Source: Prevotella sp. UBA2739 (GTDB lineage: Bacteria; Bacteroidota; Bacteroidia; Bacteroidales; Bacteroidaceae). Taken from it: a stretch of 43,669 bases of DNA. The notes below the pieces were generated by a model, which saw only the letters and a program-made list of their open reading frames with translations, did no database searches and was not told the DNA's origin. The DNA is taken from contig DEJV01000066.1 of NCBI GenBank assembly GCA_002353525.1, positions 1-43,669 of the forward strand, given 5' to 3'. Below, one piece after another: positions 32,841 to 41,743 of the stretch; within the stretch, counting starts at the first letter, position 1; every line of letters begins with the position of its first letter. Made by a program: the position numbers and the translations under genes.

Positions 32841-34430
32841 TTACCGTTTCACGTCCCACCACAGACGGGTTCCTGCAATATCCTGTCCGCCGAGGAGCGA
32901 CACAGCAGCCTGCGTGTTGGCAGAGTTGTTTGAATATTCGGTAGTGGGGAATTTCAGTCGGCTGATGAGTTCGCCGTTAGGAACTTCTCCCTGCGAGTCG
33001 TTGCTCTGGATGGTCACGATGCCGGGATAGCCCGTGCGGCGCATCTCGCTCCATGCCTCCTGTCCGTCGGGATAGAGTGCAATCCACTTCTGCAGGGCAA
33101 TGCGCTTGAGGTTGTCGTCGTTGTTGTCGCCCCATTTCACAGTCACGTTGGTCAGCATGTTCTCCACTGTGGTCGAACGGTTGTTGTAGGGATCAGTATA
33201 CTGCTTGAGTGGCAGGTTGGTGTCGTTGCTGATATAAGCGTCGGCGCCATTGACACTCCACGACGAGAATGCCGTGCGGATGCCGTTCTCATAGTAGCTC
33301 TGTGCACTCTCCGTGCCCAGGTCGAAGCGCAGTTTGGCCTCTGCCATGAGGAAGTAGGCCTCGGCAGCCTTCATCCAAGGCATATCGCTGTCTTGCGTGA
33401 ACTTCATGCGCGAGGTCTTGCCCTGATAGTTACCCTTGTTGGGGTTAGGCATACCGTTGCGGGCACCATGATAGCCGCCGCCGTCGGTGCACTCCTGGAA
33501 GTAGGCACTGATGCGCGGGTCGGCCAGACCGTTCAGATAGCAGTCCATGGTGGCACTCATGTGCTCGTCGTCCCAGCTCTCCGACACCTCCCACATGGGG
33601 TTGTTGTACGACAGGGTGGAACTGTGACGGAGGTAAGCGTCGTCGCCGCTGTCCTGCATCAGGCCGATGCTGTTGCTCAGCACTGCCTGGATCTGCTCGC
33701 GGGCCTTGCTCTCGTTGACGTTCGAGATGCGCATGGCCAGACGCAGACGCAGGGTGTTGGCCATCTTCACCCACTTCACCACGTTGCCCTGATACACATT
33801 GTCGTAGTCGGCCATATAGGTGCTCTGGTTCTGGGCATAGTTGGTCAGCACGTCAATAGCGTCGGCTATCTCGGTGAAGAACTGGTTGTAGATGTCTTCC
33901 TGCTTGTCGTAGGCAGCCGAGGCGCTGACACCGAACTGGCTGTAAGGAATAGGACCGTACATATCGGTGATGCGCTGCATGGCCAGCACCTTCACGATGG
34001 TTGCCATGGCGCGTGCGGGCGACACCTCGTCGGTGTTGTCGTAGATTTGCTTCCAGGGCAGCATAATGTTGGTGTATGCATCGGTGAAGGCAGCGTTATA
34101 CCAACTGGGATAGAGCTGGTAGTGGTCGTTGTGGCGCGATGTGTAACCCCAGCTGGTGATAGGGGCTATATAACTGGCAAAGAGGTCGCCCTGCAGCATT
34201 TCTGAGATCTGATATTCACCCGACAAGTCTTTACCCACGATGAATACGCCACGCTGCATCTGGCTGAACGGTCCGCCCGTGAGCAGGTTGTCGTGAGTCA
34301 TGTCTTCCTCTGTAGCCGCATTGGGATCGTGATTCCATTTCTCATACTCGCCGGTGCATGAACTGAACATCATGCTGCCTGCGAGCAGCAAACCACTGAT
34401 TGCAATGGTATATATGTTATTTCTTTTCAT
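32841..34430 (-). CDS. SusD/RagB-like outer-membrane lipoprotein
   Basis: A 529-residue SusD-like protein that lids the SusC channel and binds the incoming oligosaccharide. The lipobox is FSSC after MKRNNIYTIAISGLLLAGSM. The TPR-like helical scaffold is visible (TNIMLPWKQIYDN, ARAMATIVKVLAMQRITDMYGPIPYSQ, ANTLRLRLAMRISNVN) and the C-terminal QKWIALYPDGQEAWSEMRRTGYPG. The SusD_2-like organisation is typical of high-mannose N-glycan loci. It lies 14 nt after susC. Confidence 0.93.
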   Translation of the reverse strand: MKRNNIYTIAISGLLLAGSMMFSSCTGEYEKWNHDPNAATEEDMTHDNLLTGGPFSQMQRGVFIVGKDLSGEYQISEMLQGDLFASYIAPITSWGYTSRHNDHYQLYPSWYNAAFTDAYTNIMLPWKQIYDNTDEVSPARAMATIVKVLAMQRITDMYGPIPYSQFGVSASAAYDKQEDIYNQFFTEIADAIDVLTNYAQNQSTYMADYDNVYQGNVVKWVKMANTLRLRLAMRISNVNESKAREQIQAVLSNSIGLMQDSGDDAYLRHSSTLSYNNPMWEVSESWDDEHMSATMDCYLNGLADPRISAYFQECTDGGGYHGARNGMPNPNKGNYQGKTSRMKFTQDSDMPWMKAAEAYFLMAEAKLRFDLGTESAQSYYENGIRTAFSSWSVNGADAYISNDTNLPLKQYTDPYNNRSTTVENMLTNVTVKWGDNNDDNLKRIALQKWIALYPDGQEAWSEMRRTGYPGIVTIQSNDSQGEVPNGELISRLKFPTTEYSNNSANTQAAVSLLGGQDIAGTRLWWDVKR

Positions 34431-34443
34431 AATGTCTTGACGT

Positions 34444-37400
34444 TTAGAAGTTAAGTTTCACAGAGAATCCAAGATTGCGGGTACTGGGCAGCATGAAGTA
34501 GTCCATACCATCGAAGTGAGTGCCTGTGCTGGCTGCCAGCTCAGGATCGAACGGCGACTTGCAATACAGCATGAACAGGTTGCGGCCGGTGAAGGCTACG
34601 TTCATGCCCTTGATGAATGGCACAACCTTCGTGATGGGCACATCGTAGCCCAGCGTGAACTCGGCCAGGCGCACGTTGGTCATGCTGTAAACATACTGTG
34701 AACCTGCGCTGGAGGCGGTCTGGAACCACTTCTGGGCGGCAGGAACCTTCGAGCCGTTGATCATCACACCACCGGCATCGCGGGCATCGGCCGATGTCTT
34801 CGAGGTGCCGTAGTTGTCCATCAGAGCCTGTGTCATCGACACACCCTCACCACCCACGCGGGCTGTGAAGAGGCAGCTCATGGTAAGACCGTTCCAGCTG
34901 AACGAGTTGCGCCAGCCCATGGTGTATTTCGGAGCGGCATTACCGGCATAGATGAATCCGTCTTTCAGGTCGCCGGCGTTGCGGTCAATCTGCACGGTGT
35001 TGTCGACATAGTCCACATAGATGTGTCCGTGCGAGTCGGTACGCAGGGCGGTCACATACAGGTCGCCGATTGAACCACCCTCATACAGACGGGTCATGGC
35101 GTTGCCGATGCTGATGAGGTCGAGATGGTCTTGTGAGATTTCGCCCAGGCCCTCGAGCACTATCGGACGGAGCAACTCCTTGATCTTGTTGCGGTTGATG
35201 GTGTAAGTGAAGTTCGACTCCCAGTTCACCGGACCCAGAGGCTGCTTCAGTCCTACGCTCAGCTCAATACCCTTGTTGTCTACACGACCACCGTTGATGA
35301 AGATATCGGTATAACCGGTAGCCACCGACAATGGCGGGTTGAAGATCTGGTTGTAGGTGGCTGTGTGATACAGCGACAGAGCCACCGACACCTTGTCGCC
35401 CCACAGGTTCGACTGCAATCCAACCTCCCATGCCTTGGTGCGCTCAGGCTCCAGGTCGGAGTTAGGATAGTTAGGCTGGTTGACGGGGTAGGCGTTCACA
35501 AACTTATATCGCTTGTACGGCAGATACAGGCTGGGCGAGTTACCCACCTCGCTGTAGCTGGCGCGCAGTTTCAGGAACGACAGCACGTTGCCTTTCTTCA
35601 GTCCGGGAATCAACTCAGTGAGGATGGTGCTCACACCAATCGACGGATAGAAAATGCTCTCGTGGTTGGTTCCGGCCATACCTACTGCCCAGTCGTTACG
35701 GGCGGTGGCATCGAGATAGAGCATGCTCTTCCATCCCAGCTGGGCAGTGGCAAACACGGCCTGCTCGTTGCGGTGCTCTCCGTCTTGTTCGGGTTTCATC
35801 GAGCTCTGCATGATGTTGTTCAGCGTGAACTTGTTGGGAACAGAGTTCAGATAACCGCCGTTGTAGTCGATGTTCCAGTCGATGTCCTGCATGCTGGCAC
35901 CAATGTTGGCACTCAGCGAGAAGTCGCCGAAGTACTTGTCGATGTTCAGAATCACGTCGCTATAAATCTGACGGGTGTTCTCGGTGTTCTTCAGATAAGC
36001 ACCAAACTTGCTGGCAAAAATCTGGTCGGTAGAAGCAGAGTACTTCTTCTCGTACAGCGCGTTGGTGTAGTCCATCTTCGCACGGGCTGCCAGGCTGATG
36101 CCCTTGGCAATCTCGTAGGTCACGCCGCCGCTCACCATGAAACGGTTCTTGTGGTTGGTCAGGTTGTCGCGGTTCACAATCCAGTAGGGGTTCTGCATGG
36201 CCAGTGCCATGTTGCCCCAAGGCCAGTACTGGGTCTTGAAGTTACGCTCGGCATTGTACATCTCGTACAGCTTGTAGGTGTCGAGACTGTAGCTGGGTGA
36301 CATCAGATAGAGCGGAACGATGGGGTTGAAATACTGACCCTCAGACACCATGTTGTTCTCGCGTACATTCATATACATGGCGGCGAGGTCGAGCTTCAGT
36401 TTGTCGTTCAGCATGCTGCTGGTGTTGCGGATAGAAACGTTGTAGCGGTCCAGTGTGTTGTTTTCCACAATTCCCTCTGCGTTGGTGGCAGCCAGCGAGA
36501 GGAAGGTCTGGTTCTTGTCGTTACCTGTCGACAGCGACACCGAGTTGGTGGTGTTATAACCTGTGCGGAAGAAATCCATCGGGTCGTAACTGCTGGGAGT
36601 GCCCAGTTTGGCTCCCCAGGCAGCAAACTCGCCTGCTGCCGAACCGTAGGTGTTTTGGAACTCAGGTGTAATAAACGGACTGAAGAACGAGGTGTTGTTC
36701 GAGTAGCTCACGCTGGTGCGGTCTTTCGAGCCGCGCTTGGTGGTAATCATCACCACACCGTTCTGGGCGTCCTTACCATAAAGAGCCGAAGCGGCAGCAC
36801 CACTGAGCACCGACAGGCTCTCGATATCGTCGGGGTTGATCATCGACGCACCGTCACCCGACTGGCCCATACCGCTGAAGAAATCGTCGGGCTGTGCGGT
36901 CTGCAGCGATGGCATGGGTATACCGTCGATGACATACAGTGCGTTGTTGTTGTTCGAAATAGACTTGTTACCACGCATCACCACTTTGGTACCGCCACCG
37001 ATACCTGCCGACGAGGCGTTGATCTGCACACCGGCCACTTTACCGGCCAGGGCGTTCATGAAGCTGGCGTCTTTCACACCGGTAATCTCGTCGGAGTTCA
37101 CCTGCTGCACATTGTACGACAGGGCTTTGGCCTCTTTCTTGATACCCATGGCTGTCACCACAACTTCTTTCAGACTCTTCACGTCGGTCTGCATCGACAC
37201 GTTGGCCGTGCTGCCGTGTACAGCTGTCTCGCTGGTCTGGTAACCCACGTAGGTGGTCTCCAATACCGGGTTGGCAACGGTGGTGAACACGGTGTAGTTA
37301 CCGTCGATGTCGGTCACGGCACGGTCGCCGGTACCTTTCACGGTCACCACGGCTCCGATAAGCGGCTCACCGTTCTCGTCGAGCACTTGTCCGCTGATTT

Positions 37401-37767
37401 TGCGGCGCTCGCCCTGCTGGACGGGCTTCTGTGTTGTGTTTTTCTTCTTCAGATAGACCACCTTGTCGTCTATCGTGTAGGAGATGTCTTTGCCGGCAAG
37501 CAGGCTCTCGAGTGCCTTGCTCACGCTGACGTTTTTGACGTCGACACCGCTGATGCGTGTATTGGCGATGTCGTCATCGTAGAAAAACTTGTAGTTGGTC
37601 TGTTTCTGAATCTGCTGAATGACCGTTCCCAGCGTGGTATTACCCTTGCTGAGCGTCACCTGAGCAGACATCCACTGAAACGGAGCCCATACAAAGCAGA
37701 GTACCAACAGCAGTCGCACTACCATTGGTTTCCTTTCAGAAAGGAAGGTTTTCTTACTTCTTCTCAT
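34444..37767 (-). CDS. SusC-like TonB-dependent transporter with STN signalling domain
   Basis: A 1107-residue TonB-dependent outer-membrane receptor. Order of domains: signal peptide (to about residue 35), STN domain at ~36-110 (LGTVIQQIQKQTNYKFFY to DDKVVYLKK), CarboxypepD_reg-like domain at ~122-205 (GEPLIGAVVTVKGTG), TonB-box region (KEVVVTAMG), plug (NALAGKVAGVQI, YVIDGIPM) and a 22-strand barrel ending LGFSVKLNF. The STN domain contacts a FecR anti-sigma factor, which is encoded upstream, so transport and induction are linked. It imports oligosaccharides delivered by SusD. It leads the operon; no TAnnTTTG box was found upstream, consistent with ECF sigma control. Confidence 0.95.
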   Translation of the reverse strand: MRRSKKTFLSERKPMVVRLLLVLCFVWAPFQWMSAQVTLSKGNTTLGTVIQQIQKQTNYKFFYDDDIANTRISGVDVKNVSVSKALESLLAGKDISYTIDDKVVYLKKKNTTQKPVQQGERRKISGQVLDENGEPLIGAVVTVKGTGDRAVTDIDGNYTVFTTVANPVLETTYVGYQTSETAVHGSTANVSMQTDVKSLKEVVVTAMGIKKEAKALSYNVQQVNSDEITGVKDASFMNALAGKVAGVQINASSAGIGGGTKVVMRGNKSISNNNNALYVIDGIPMPSLQTAQPDDFFSGMGQSGDGASMINPDDIESLSVLSGAAASALYGKDAQNGVVMITTKRGSKDRTSVSYSNNTSFFSPFITPEFQNTYGSAAGEFAAWGAKLGTPSSYDPMDFFRTGYNTTNSVSLSTGNDKNQTFLSLAATNAEGIVENNTLDRYNVSIRNTSSMLNDKLKLDLAAMYMNVRENNMVSEGQYFNPIVPLYLMSPSYSLDTYKLYEMYNAERNFKTQYWPWGNMALAMQNPYWIVNRDNLTNHKNRFMVSGGVTYEIAKGISLAARAKMDYTNALYEKKYSASTDQIFASKFGAYLKNTENTRQIYSDVILNIDKYFGDFSLSANIGASMQDIDWNIDYNGGYLNSVPNKFTLNNIMQSSMKPEQDGEHRNEQAVFATAQLGWKSMLYLDATARNDWAVGMAGTNHESIFYPSIGVSTILTELIPGLKKGNVLSFLKLRASYSEVGNSPSLYLPYKRYKFVNAYPVNQPNYPNSDLEPERTKAWEVGLQSNLWGDKVSVALSLYHTATYNQIFNPPLSVATGYTDIFINGGRVDNKGIELSVGLKQPLGPVNWESNFTYTINRNKIKELLRPIVLEGLGEISQDHLDLISIGNAMTRLYEGGSIGDLYVTALRTDSHGHIYVDYVDNTVQIDRNAGDLKDGFIYAGNAAPKYTMGWRNSFSWNGLTMSCLFTARVGGEGVSMTQALMDNYGTSKTSADARDAGGVMINGSKVPAAQKWFQTASSAGSQYVYSMTNVRLAEFTLGYDVPITKVVPFIKGMNVAFTGRNLFMLYCKSPFDPELAASTGTHFDGMDYFMLPSTRNLGFSVKLNF

Positions 37768-37817
37768 GGTTGTTTTTTATGTTTAACAATAGTTAGTTGA
37801 TTTATAAGGTATAACAA

Positions 37818-37859
37818 CTGCCCGTAAAAAAACACTTACGGGCAGTGGGGAATTTTTTT
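37818..37859 (+). terminator. plus-strand rho-independent terminator antisense to the susC leader
   Basis: CTGCCCGTAA (37818-37827) and TTACGGGCAG (37836-37845) form a perfect 10-bp stem with an 8-nt loop, followed by TGGGGAA and seven T. The T tract is on the plus strand only, although all genes nearby are on the minus strand. It lies 51-92 nt upstream of the susC ATG. Confidence 0.65.
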
Positions 37860-37914
37860 GGGGAGATGGATGAAAGTTGAAGACCGATGGCACCTGACCA
37901 TCAAGCCATGAATG

Positions 37915-38334
37915 TTATCTGGCTAGTTTTCGTTCCTTAATAAGTTGTTTGAAATCAGTGAGCTCAAGGCTGTGATTCGGCTCATGACTATGATTATAGT
38001 CTGCTATGTTTCTATTCACTTCGGCTATGCTAGCCACAGTTTCATCGTAGGTTTTCTTATCTACGCCCAACTTTTTGGCTTCTTCCTCCGAGATGGCCAA
38101 GGTGTAGACGGAGTCTTTTACATGAAGTTCTATGTGTTCAGCGAGCTTGTAAACCATGATCGCCTTTTGCTTCTCCTGAAAGTTCATTGTCGAGAGTAGG
38201 GCCGAATCGACTACTTGAAGGTAGGTTTCGTCATCTTTGCTGATTTCAGCGTTTTTCTGTTCTCTAGTGTTCATGCATGCAAAAACTGTAAATGATGCGA
38301 GAAACATGAATACTATTGTCATTGTTCTTCTCAT
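37915..38334 (-). CDS. small putative lipoprotein
   Basis: A 139-residue protein. MRRTMTIVFMFLASFTVFAC resembles a lipoprotein signal with lipidated Cys at residue 20, although the residue at -3 (V) is less usual. The mature part is helical and charged (EEEAKKLGVDKKTYDETVASI, ending KQLIKERKLAR). I recognise no family. I start at 38334 rather than 38343. It sits between the anti-sigma gene and susC in the same direction, an unusual place for an extra gene in such a locus. Confidence 0.6.
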   Translation of the reverse strand: MRRTMTIVFMFLASFTVFACMNTREQKNAEISKDDETYLQVVDSALLSTMNFQEKQKAIMVYKLAEHIELHVKDSVYTLAISEEEAKKLGVDKKTYDETVASIAEVNRNIADYNHSHEPNHSLELTDFKQLIKERKLAR

Positions 38335-38367
38335 ATAAAACATAGAATTATAGTTAGAATATTTAAG

Positions 38368-38544
38368 TTATACGGCGTTCCATAAAGCGCTTCCGCCATT
38401 AGAGTCTGTTGTCTTAAATCCCAATTTAGCGCAAACGTTTGAGCCGGAAACAAAGAGTTTTAAAGATATACTCACAGAAGCATTAAAGATTCCTAATTTT
38501 GACTTGGTTGTTGTTTGATCCCACTCTTCAAGGCTACATGTCAT
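38368..38544 (-). CDS. possible small ORF, function unknown
   Basis: A 58-codon frame MTCSLEEWDQTTTKSK...ALWNAV. The open frame extends upstream to 38646 but the extra part overlaps the FecR gene and is probably its shadow. The AT-rich composition and an amphipathic middle (IFNASVSISLKLFVSG) look more like a real or decayed small protein than noise, but no family is recognised and no start signal is visible. Confidence 0.3.
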   Translation of the reverse strand: MTCSLEEWDQTTTKSKLGIFNASVSISLKLFVSGSNVCAKLGFKTTDSNGGSALWNAV

Positions 38545-38588
38545 AACAGGTGAAATGGCAGCTTTTGACGAGCATAAAAAGTCCACTC

Positions 38589-39572
38589 TTAGAAAAGCGT
38601 CACCTTCTTTCCCTTGATGCGGTAGCTCACGGGCAGGGTGTTGCACAGAGAGTGGAGCACCGAGTCAATGTTGCTCTTGCGCTTGATGCTTCCCGAGTAG
38701 GTGCTATGCAGGTCCAGACCGTCGGAGAGCACCACCGTCACGCCATAGACAGCCTCCAGCGTACGGGCAATCTCGTTGATATTGGCATTCTCAAACGGGA
38801 TGAGATCGTCGTGCCAGATGGCTGACAATCGGGTGTTCACCTCGCTCACGCGCAGCATGCCCGTCTTTTGGTCTATCTCTGCCTTCTGTCCCGGCATCAA
38901 GACCACCATATCGCTGATGCGGCTGTTGCGCACACCCACCGATCCTTCTATCAGACTCACCTCGGCAGTCTTCCCCTTGGCGTCGGCCTTGAAGTTGAAC
39001 TTCGTGCCAAGCACCTTCACCGTCATCACCTCGTTGCTCACAATGAAGGGGTGCAGCGAGTCTTTCGTCACCTCGAAGTAGCCCTCACCCTGCAGCTCCA
39101 CCTGTCGCTCGGCGCCCTCAAACTGTTCGGGATAGCGCAACTGCGAACCTTTGTTCAGCCATACATGGGTGCCGTCGGCCAATACAATCTGCTGTGTAGC
39201 CTCTACCGACTGTGCCACAAGCATCTGTTGTTGGGGCACTTGCGTGTGCAGCCAGTAGGCCAGCGCACCGCCCGTCACCAGCACCACCACGGCAGCTGCG
39301 GCATAGCTCAGCCAGCGCCGCATCGGCTGTGTCCGGGCTCTTTGCGGCTCAGCACCATGTGCCGGATGCGACATCACGCGCAGCATGGCCTGCTCTAACT
39401 TCTCGGCCGACACCTTCTGTGCCTCCAGTCGCTGCCACGTAGCCTCCAGTTCGTACAGCTCGCGGGCATTCTCGTCCGATTCGTTCACCCAGGCATTCAC
39501 CGCGGCCAGTTCCTCCTCAGAGGCCTGTCCTTCCACAAATCGCATGATGATATATTCTTCTGGCTTCTTCAT
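38589..39572 (-). CDS. FecR-family anti-sigma factor
   Basis: A 327-residue inner-membrane regulator. The N-terminal cytoplasmic part (MKKPEEYIIMRFVEGQASEE) binds the sigma factor; a membrane helix follows at about residues 84-105 (WLSYAAAAVVVLVTGGALAY). The periplasmic FecR domain has EGYFEVTKDSLHPFIV and VKVLGTKFNF; the C-terminal DUF4974-type (STN-like) domain starts near ENANINEIARTLEAVYGV. ATG 39572 is chosen over the longer frame to 39701. It lies 113 nt after the sigma gene and should relay the state of the SusC STN domain. Confidence 0.92.
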   Translation of the reverse strand: MKKPEEYIIMRFVEGQASEEELAAVNAWVNESDENARELYELEATWQRLEAQKVSAEKLEQAMLRVMSHPAHGAEPQRARTQPMRRWLSYAAAAVVVLVTGGALAYWLHTQVPQQQMLVAQSVEATQQIVLADGTHVWLNKGSQLRYPEQFEGAERQVELQGEGYFEVTKDSLHPFIVSNEVMTVKVLGTKFNFKADAKGKTAEVSLIEGSVGVRNSRISDMVVLMPGQKAEIDQKTGMLRVSEVNTRLSAIWHDDLIPFENANINEIARTLEAVYGVTVVLSDGLDLHSTYSGSIKRKSNIDSVLHSLCNTLPVSYRIKGKKVTLF

Positions 39573-39685
39573 TGTCTTCCACCTTTTTATATTATAATGT
39601 ATTGCCGACAAAGATAAGGGTATGCTCGCACACTCGTACCTCCGCATCCTCGGTACTCTAATAACAACCCAGCATCCAAAAACAC

Positions 39686-40243
39686 TTACTGCAACAGGCA
39701 CAACAGCAATAGCAACATCGCGCTGCGCACGTCTTTCAGCCGCTCGCGCAGATGTTTCAGTGCCTTATACATGTGGGCCTCGACGGTTTTCACCGAGATG
39801 TCCAGCGCTTCGGCAATCTCTTTGTTGCGCATGTCGAACATATAACTCAACCGGAACACCTCGCGGCACTTCTCGGGCAACTCGCCGATGGCTCCCTCCA
39901 GCCGCTCGCGCAGTGCCTCGTTCTCCACATATTGCTGCGGACTGTACAAGTCGAGGTTCATCATGCGCCGCTCGTTCAAGCTCTCGGTCATCGCCAGGTA
40001 GGCAGAGGTCACGTGGCGGTGTTTCAGCACATTCAGCGAGCGAGTATAGACGGCACGGTAGAGCCAGCCCTGTATGCGGTCGCCCAGCACCATCTGGTCC
40101 TGATGCTGCCACAACTCAACGAAGACGTCCTCCACCACGTCTTCTGCCTCGTCGTCGCCCACCAGACTGCGCGCATAGCTCAGCAGCACGGCATAGTACC
40201 GTCTGAATAAGCTCTTAAAAGTCTGTTGTCCGTCTTGTTGCAT
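39686..40243 (-). CDS. ECF RNA polymerase sigma factor (sigma-70 family)
   Basis: A 185-residue ECF sigma factor of the Bacteroides-expansion type. Region 2 is SLFRRYYAVLLSYARSLVGD, DEAEDVVEDVFVELW and GWLYRAVYTRSLNVLKHR; region 4 is GAIGELPEKCREVFRLSYM, NKEIAEALDISVKTVEAHMYKAL. It is followed by a FecR anti-sigma gene, the standard pair upstream of an STN-bearing SusC, so its target should be the susC promoter. A -7-like TAATTTTG lies at 40329-40322. Confidence 0.93.
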   Translation of the reverse strand: MQQDGQQTFKSLFRRYYAVLLSYARSLVGDDEAEDVVEDVFVELWQHQDQMVLGDRIQGWLYRAVYTRSLNVLKHRHVTSAYLAMTESLNERRMMNLDLYSPQQYVENEALRERLEGAIGELPEKCREVFRLSYMFDMRNKEIAEALDISVKTVEAHMYKALKHLRERLKDVRSAMLLLLLCLLQ

Positions 40244-40321
40244 GGTTAGTTGTTAGTTGCATGGTTAGATTTTCCGTTCAATTTACCTCACATGTGAAAT
40301 ACTGTTCGTTAAATGGCATTG

Positions 40322-40329
40322 CAAAATTA
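40322..40329 (-). promoter_or_regulatory. -7 box for the ECF sigma gene
   Basis: TAATTTTG on the minus strand fits TAnnTTTG, 79 nt before the ATG at 40243. No clear -33 element at ideal spacing. Confidence 0.4.
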
Positions 40330-40446
40330 TAGAAAAACATTGCAATAATCATCTTACAGCATGGATATTCACATTAATTAACATGCCCGTGATGGAAAGG
40401 ATAGGGAAATATTCCTGCGAAGTACCTTTTCTTCTCAGATTATTTA

Positions 40447-40454
40447 TATCTTTG
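40447..40454 (+). promoter_or_regulatory. -7 box for the TlpA-like gene
   Basis: TATCTTTG, 43 nt before the ATG at 40498. No TTTG -33 element seen. Confidence 0.5.
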
Positions 40455-40497
40455 CCAAGTGTACTGGAATAATTGATCATAAAACACGGTGCAAAAG

Positions 40498-41595
40498 ATG
40501 AAAACATGGTTGATGGCCTCCATCTTCGCGATAGGGATGATTGCGATGCCCGTGATGGCTCAGCAAGTGAAGTATTCTGTGCGTGGAACATACACAGACA
40601 ATGGGAAGAAAATCTATCTCATCGATAGGCTCACCGAGAAGGCTGTCGACAGTGTGGTGGTTGCCAAAGGCAAGTTTGCTTTTCGTGGAACGGCCCCGAA
40701 AGATGCGTTCTTGGCCGTTCAGGCAGAGAACAGCAAGTGGCAGACGAATTTCTTTAACGACGGTAAGCGTGTGACCATCAACGCCAACGACAGCACGCTG
40801 AAAGGCTCACCCCAGAATGAGCGGCTGGCAAAGTATCAAGTAGAGCAGGACCTTCCCCAACGGGCCATAAATGCAAAAGTCGCCAAGTTGACCGAAGAAG
40901 AAATCATGGCCCAAGGTGAGGAATTAATGAACGAGATAAACAAAATGATTGACGGGCAGATAGCCTTCGCCAATAAGGTCTTCAAGGAGGAGAGCCAGTC
41001 GCTGATACCTTTGGCTTTCTCAGAACTGTATTTCTTCGACAATGGGGTAGAAGAGTATGACAAGCTGGCGGACAGTCAGCTCGTGTTTTCCAAGCATCCC
41101 TATCTGAAGAAGGCGAGAGACGAGGTGGCTGCCGCGCTGAAGCAACAGATGGATCCGCAAAAGACAGCCTTCATCGGGCAGCAGTTCACAGATATGGAAA
41201 TGGCCGATACAAATGGCGACATGCACACCATCAGCGAGCTTGTCGGTGAGGGTAAGTGGGTGCTCGTCGACTTCTGGGCCTCATGGTGTGGTCCCTGTCG
41301 TGCCGAGATGCCTAATGTGCTGGAAGCCTACAACAAGTACCACGCCAAGGGATTCGAGGTGGTAGGCATTTCTTTCGATGAGAAAAAAGACGCGTGGCTG
41401 AAGGCTGTCGAGCAACTCAAGATGCCTTGGTTGCAGCTTTCCGACCTGAAAGGCTGGAAGTGTGCGGCAGCATCTGTCTACAAGATTAATGAGATTCCCG
41501 ATAATATTCTTATCGACCCCCAGGGCAAAATCGTCAACCGTGGTCTCCGTGGCAAGGCCCTGCACAAGCGGCTGCAGCAGTTGTTAGGGGAATAA
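40498..41595 (+). CDS. DUF4369-TlpA-like thiol:disulfide oxidoreductase
   Basis: A 365-residue exported protein. Signal peptide MKTWLMASIFAIGMIAMPVMA. An N-terminal DUF4369 domain (VRGTYTDNGKKIYLIDRL, KGKFAFRG, about 22-120), a helical middle, then a thioredoxin-like TlpA/AhpC-TSA domain from ~235 with LVDFWASWCGPCRAEMP (redox WCGPC at 263-267) and the cis-Pro loop region INEIPDNILIDPQGKI. Such Bacteroidetes proteins keep periplasmic cysteines reduced or support c-type cytochrome assembly. The frame opens at a GTG (40489), but ATG 40498 suits the signal peptide. It is divergent from the sigma factor and probably unrelated to the PUL. Confidence 0.88.
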   Translation: MKTWLMASIFAIGMIAMPVMAQQVKYSVRGTYTDNGKKIYLIDRLTEKAVDSVVVAKGKFAFRGTAPKDAFLAVQAENSKWQTNFFNDGKRVTINANDSTLKGSPQNERLAKYQVEQDLPQRAINAKVAKLTEEEIMAQGEELMNEINKMIDGQIAFANKVFKEESQSLIPLAFSELYFFDNGVEEYDKLADSQLVFSKHPYLKKARDEVAAALKQQMDPQKTAFIGQQFTDMEMADTNGDMHTISELVGEGKWVLVDFWASWCGPCRAEMPNVLEAYNKYHAKGFEVVGISFDEKKDAWLKAVEQLKMPWLQLSDLKGWKCAAASVYKINEIPDNILIDPQGKIVNRGLRGKALHKRLQQLLGE

Positions 41596-41743
41596 AGTAT
41601 CTCTTTTGCTGGTTGTTCCCCTTCCTGCATCCTCTCTCTTGGGAATGCAGACAAAATTCACTGCTGTCTATCGATTCAGTATGACAAGGAAATAGCCGTC
41701 TACTATTCCAGCATCATCAAGCGGAATAGTGTCTAGTCAATCC

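Noticed and set aside
37818..37845. Minus-strand terminator for the small lipoprotein gene
   Set aside because: On the minus strand the stem is followed by TTGTTATACC, not a T tract, so it cannot work well in that direction.
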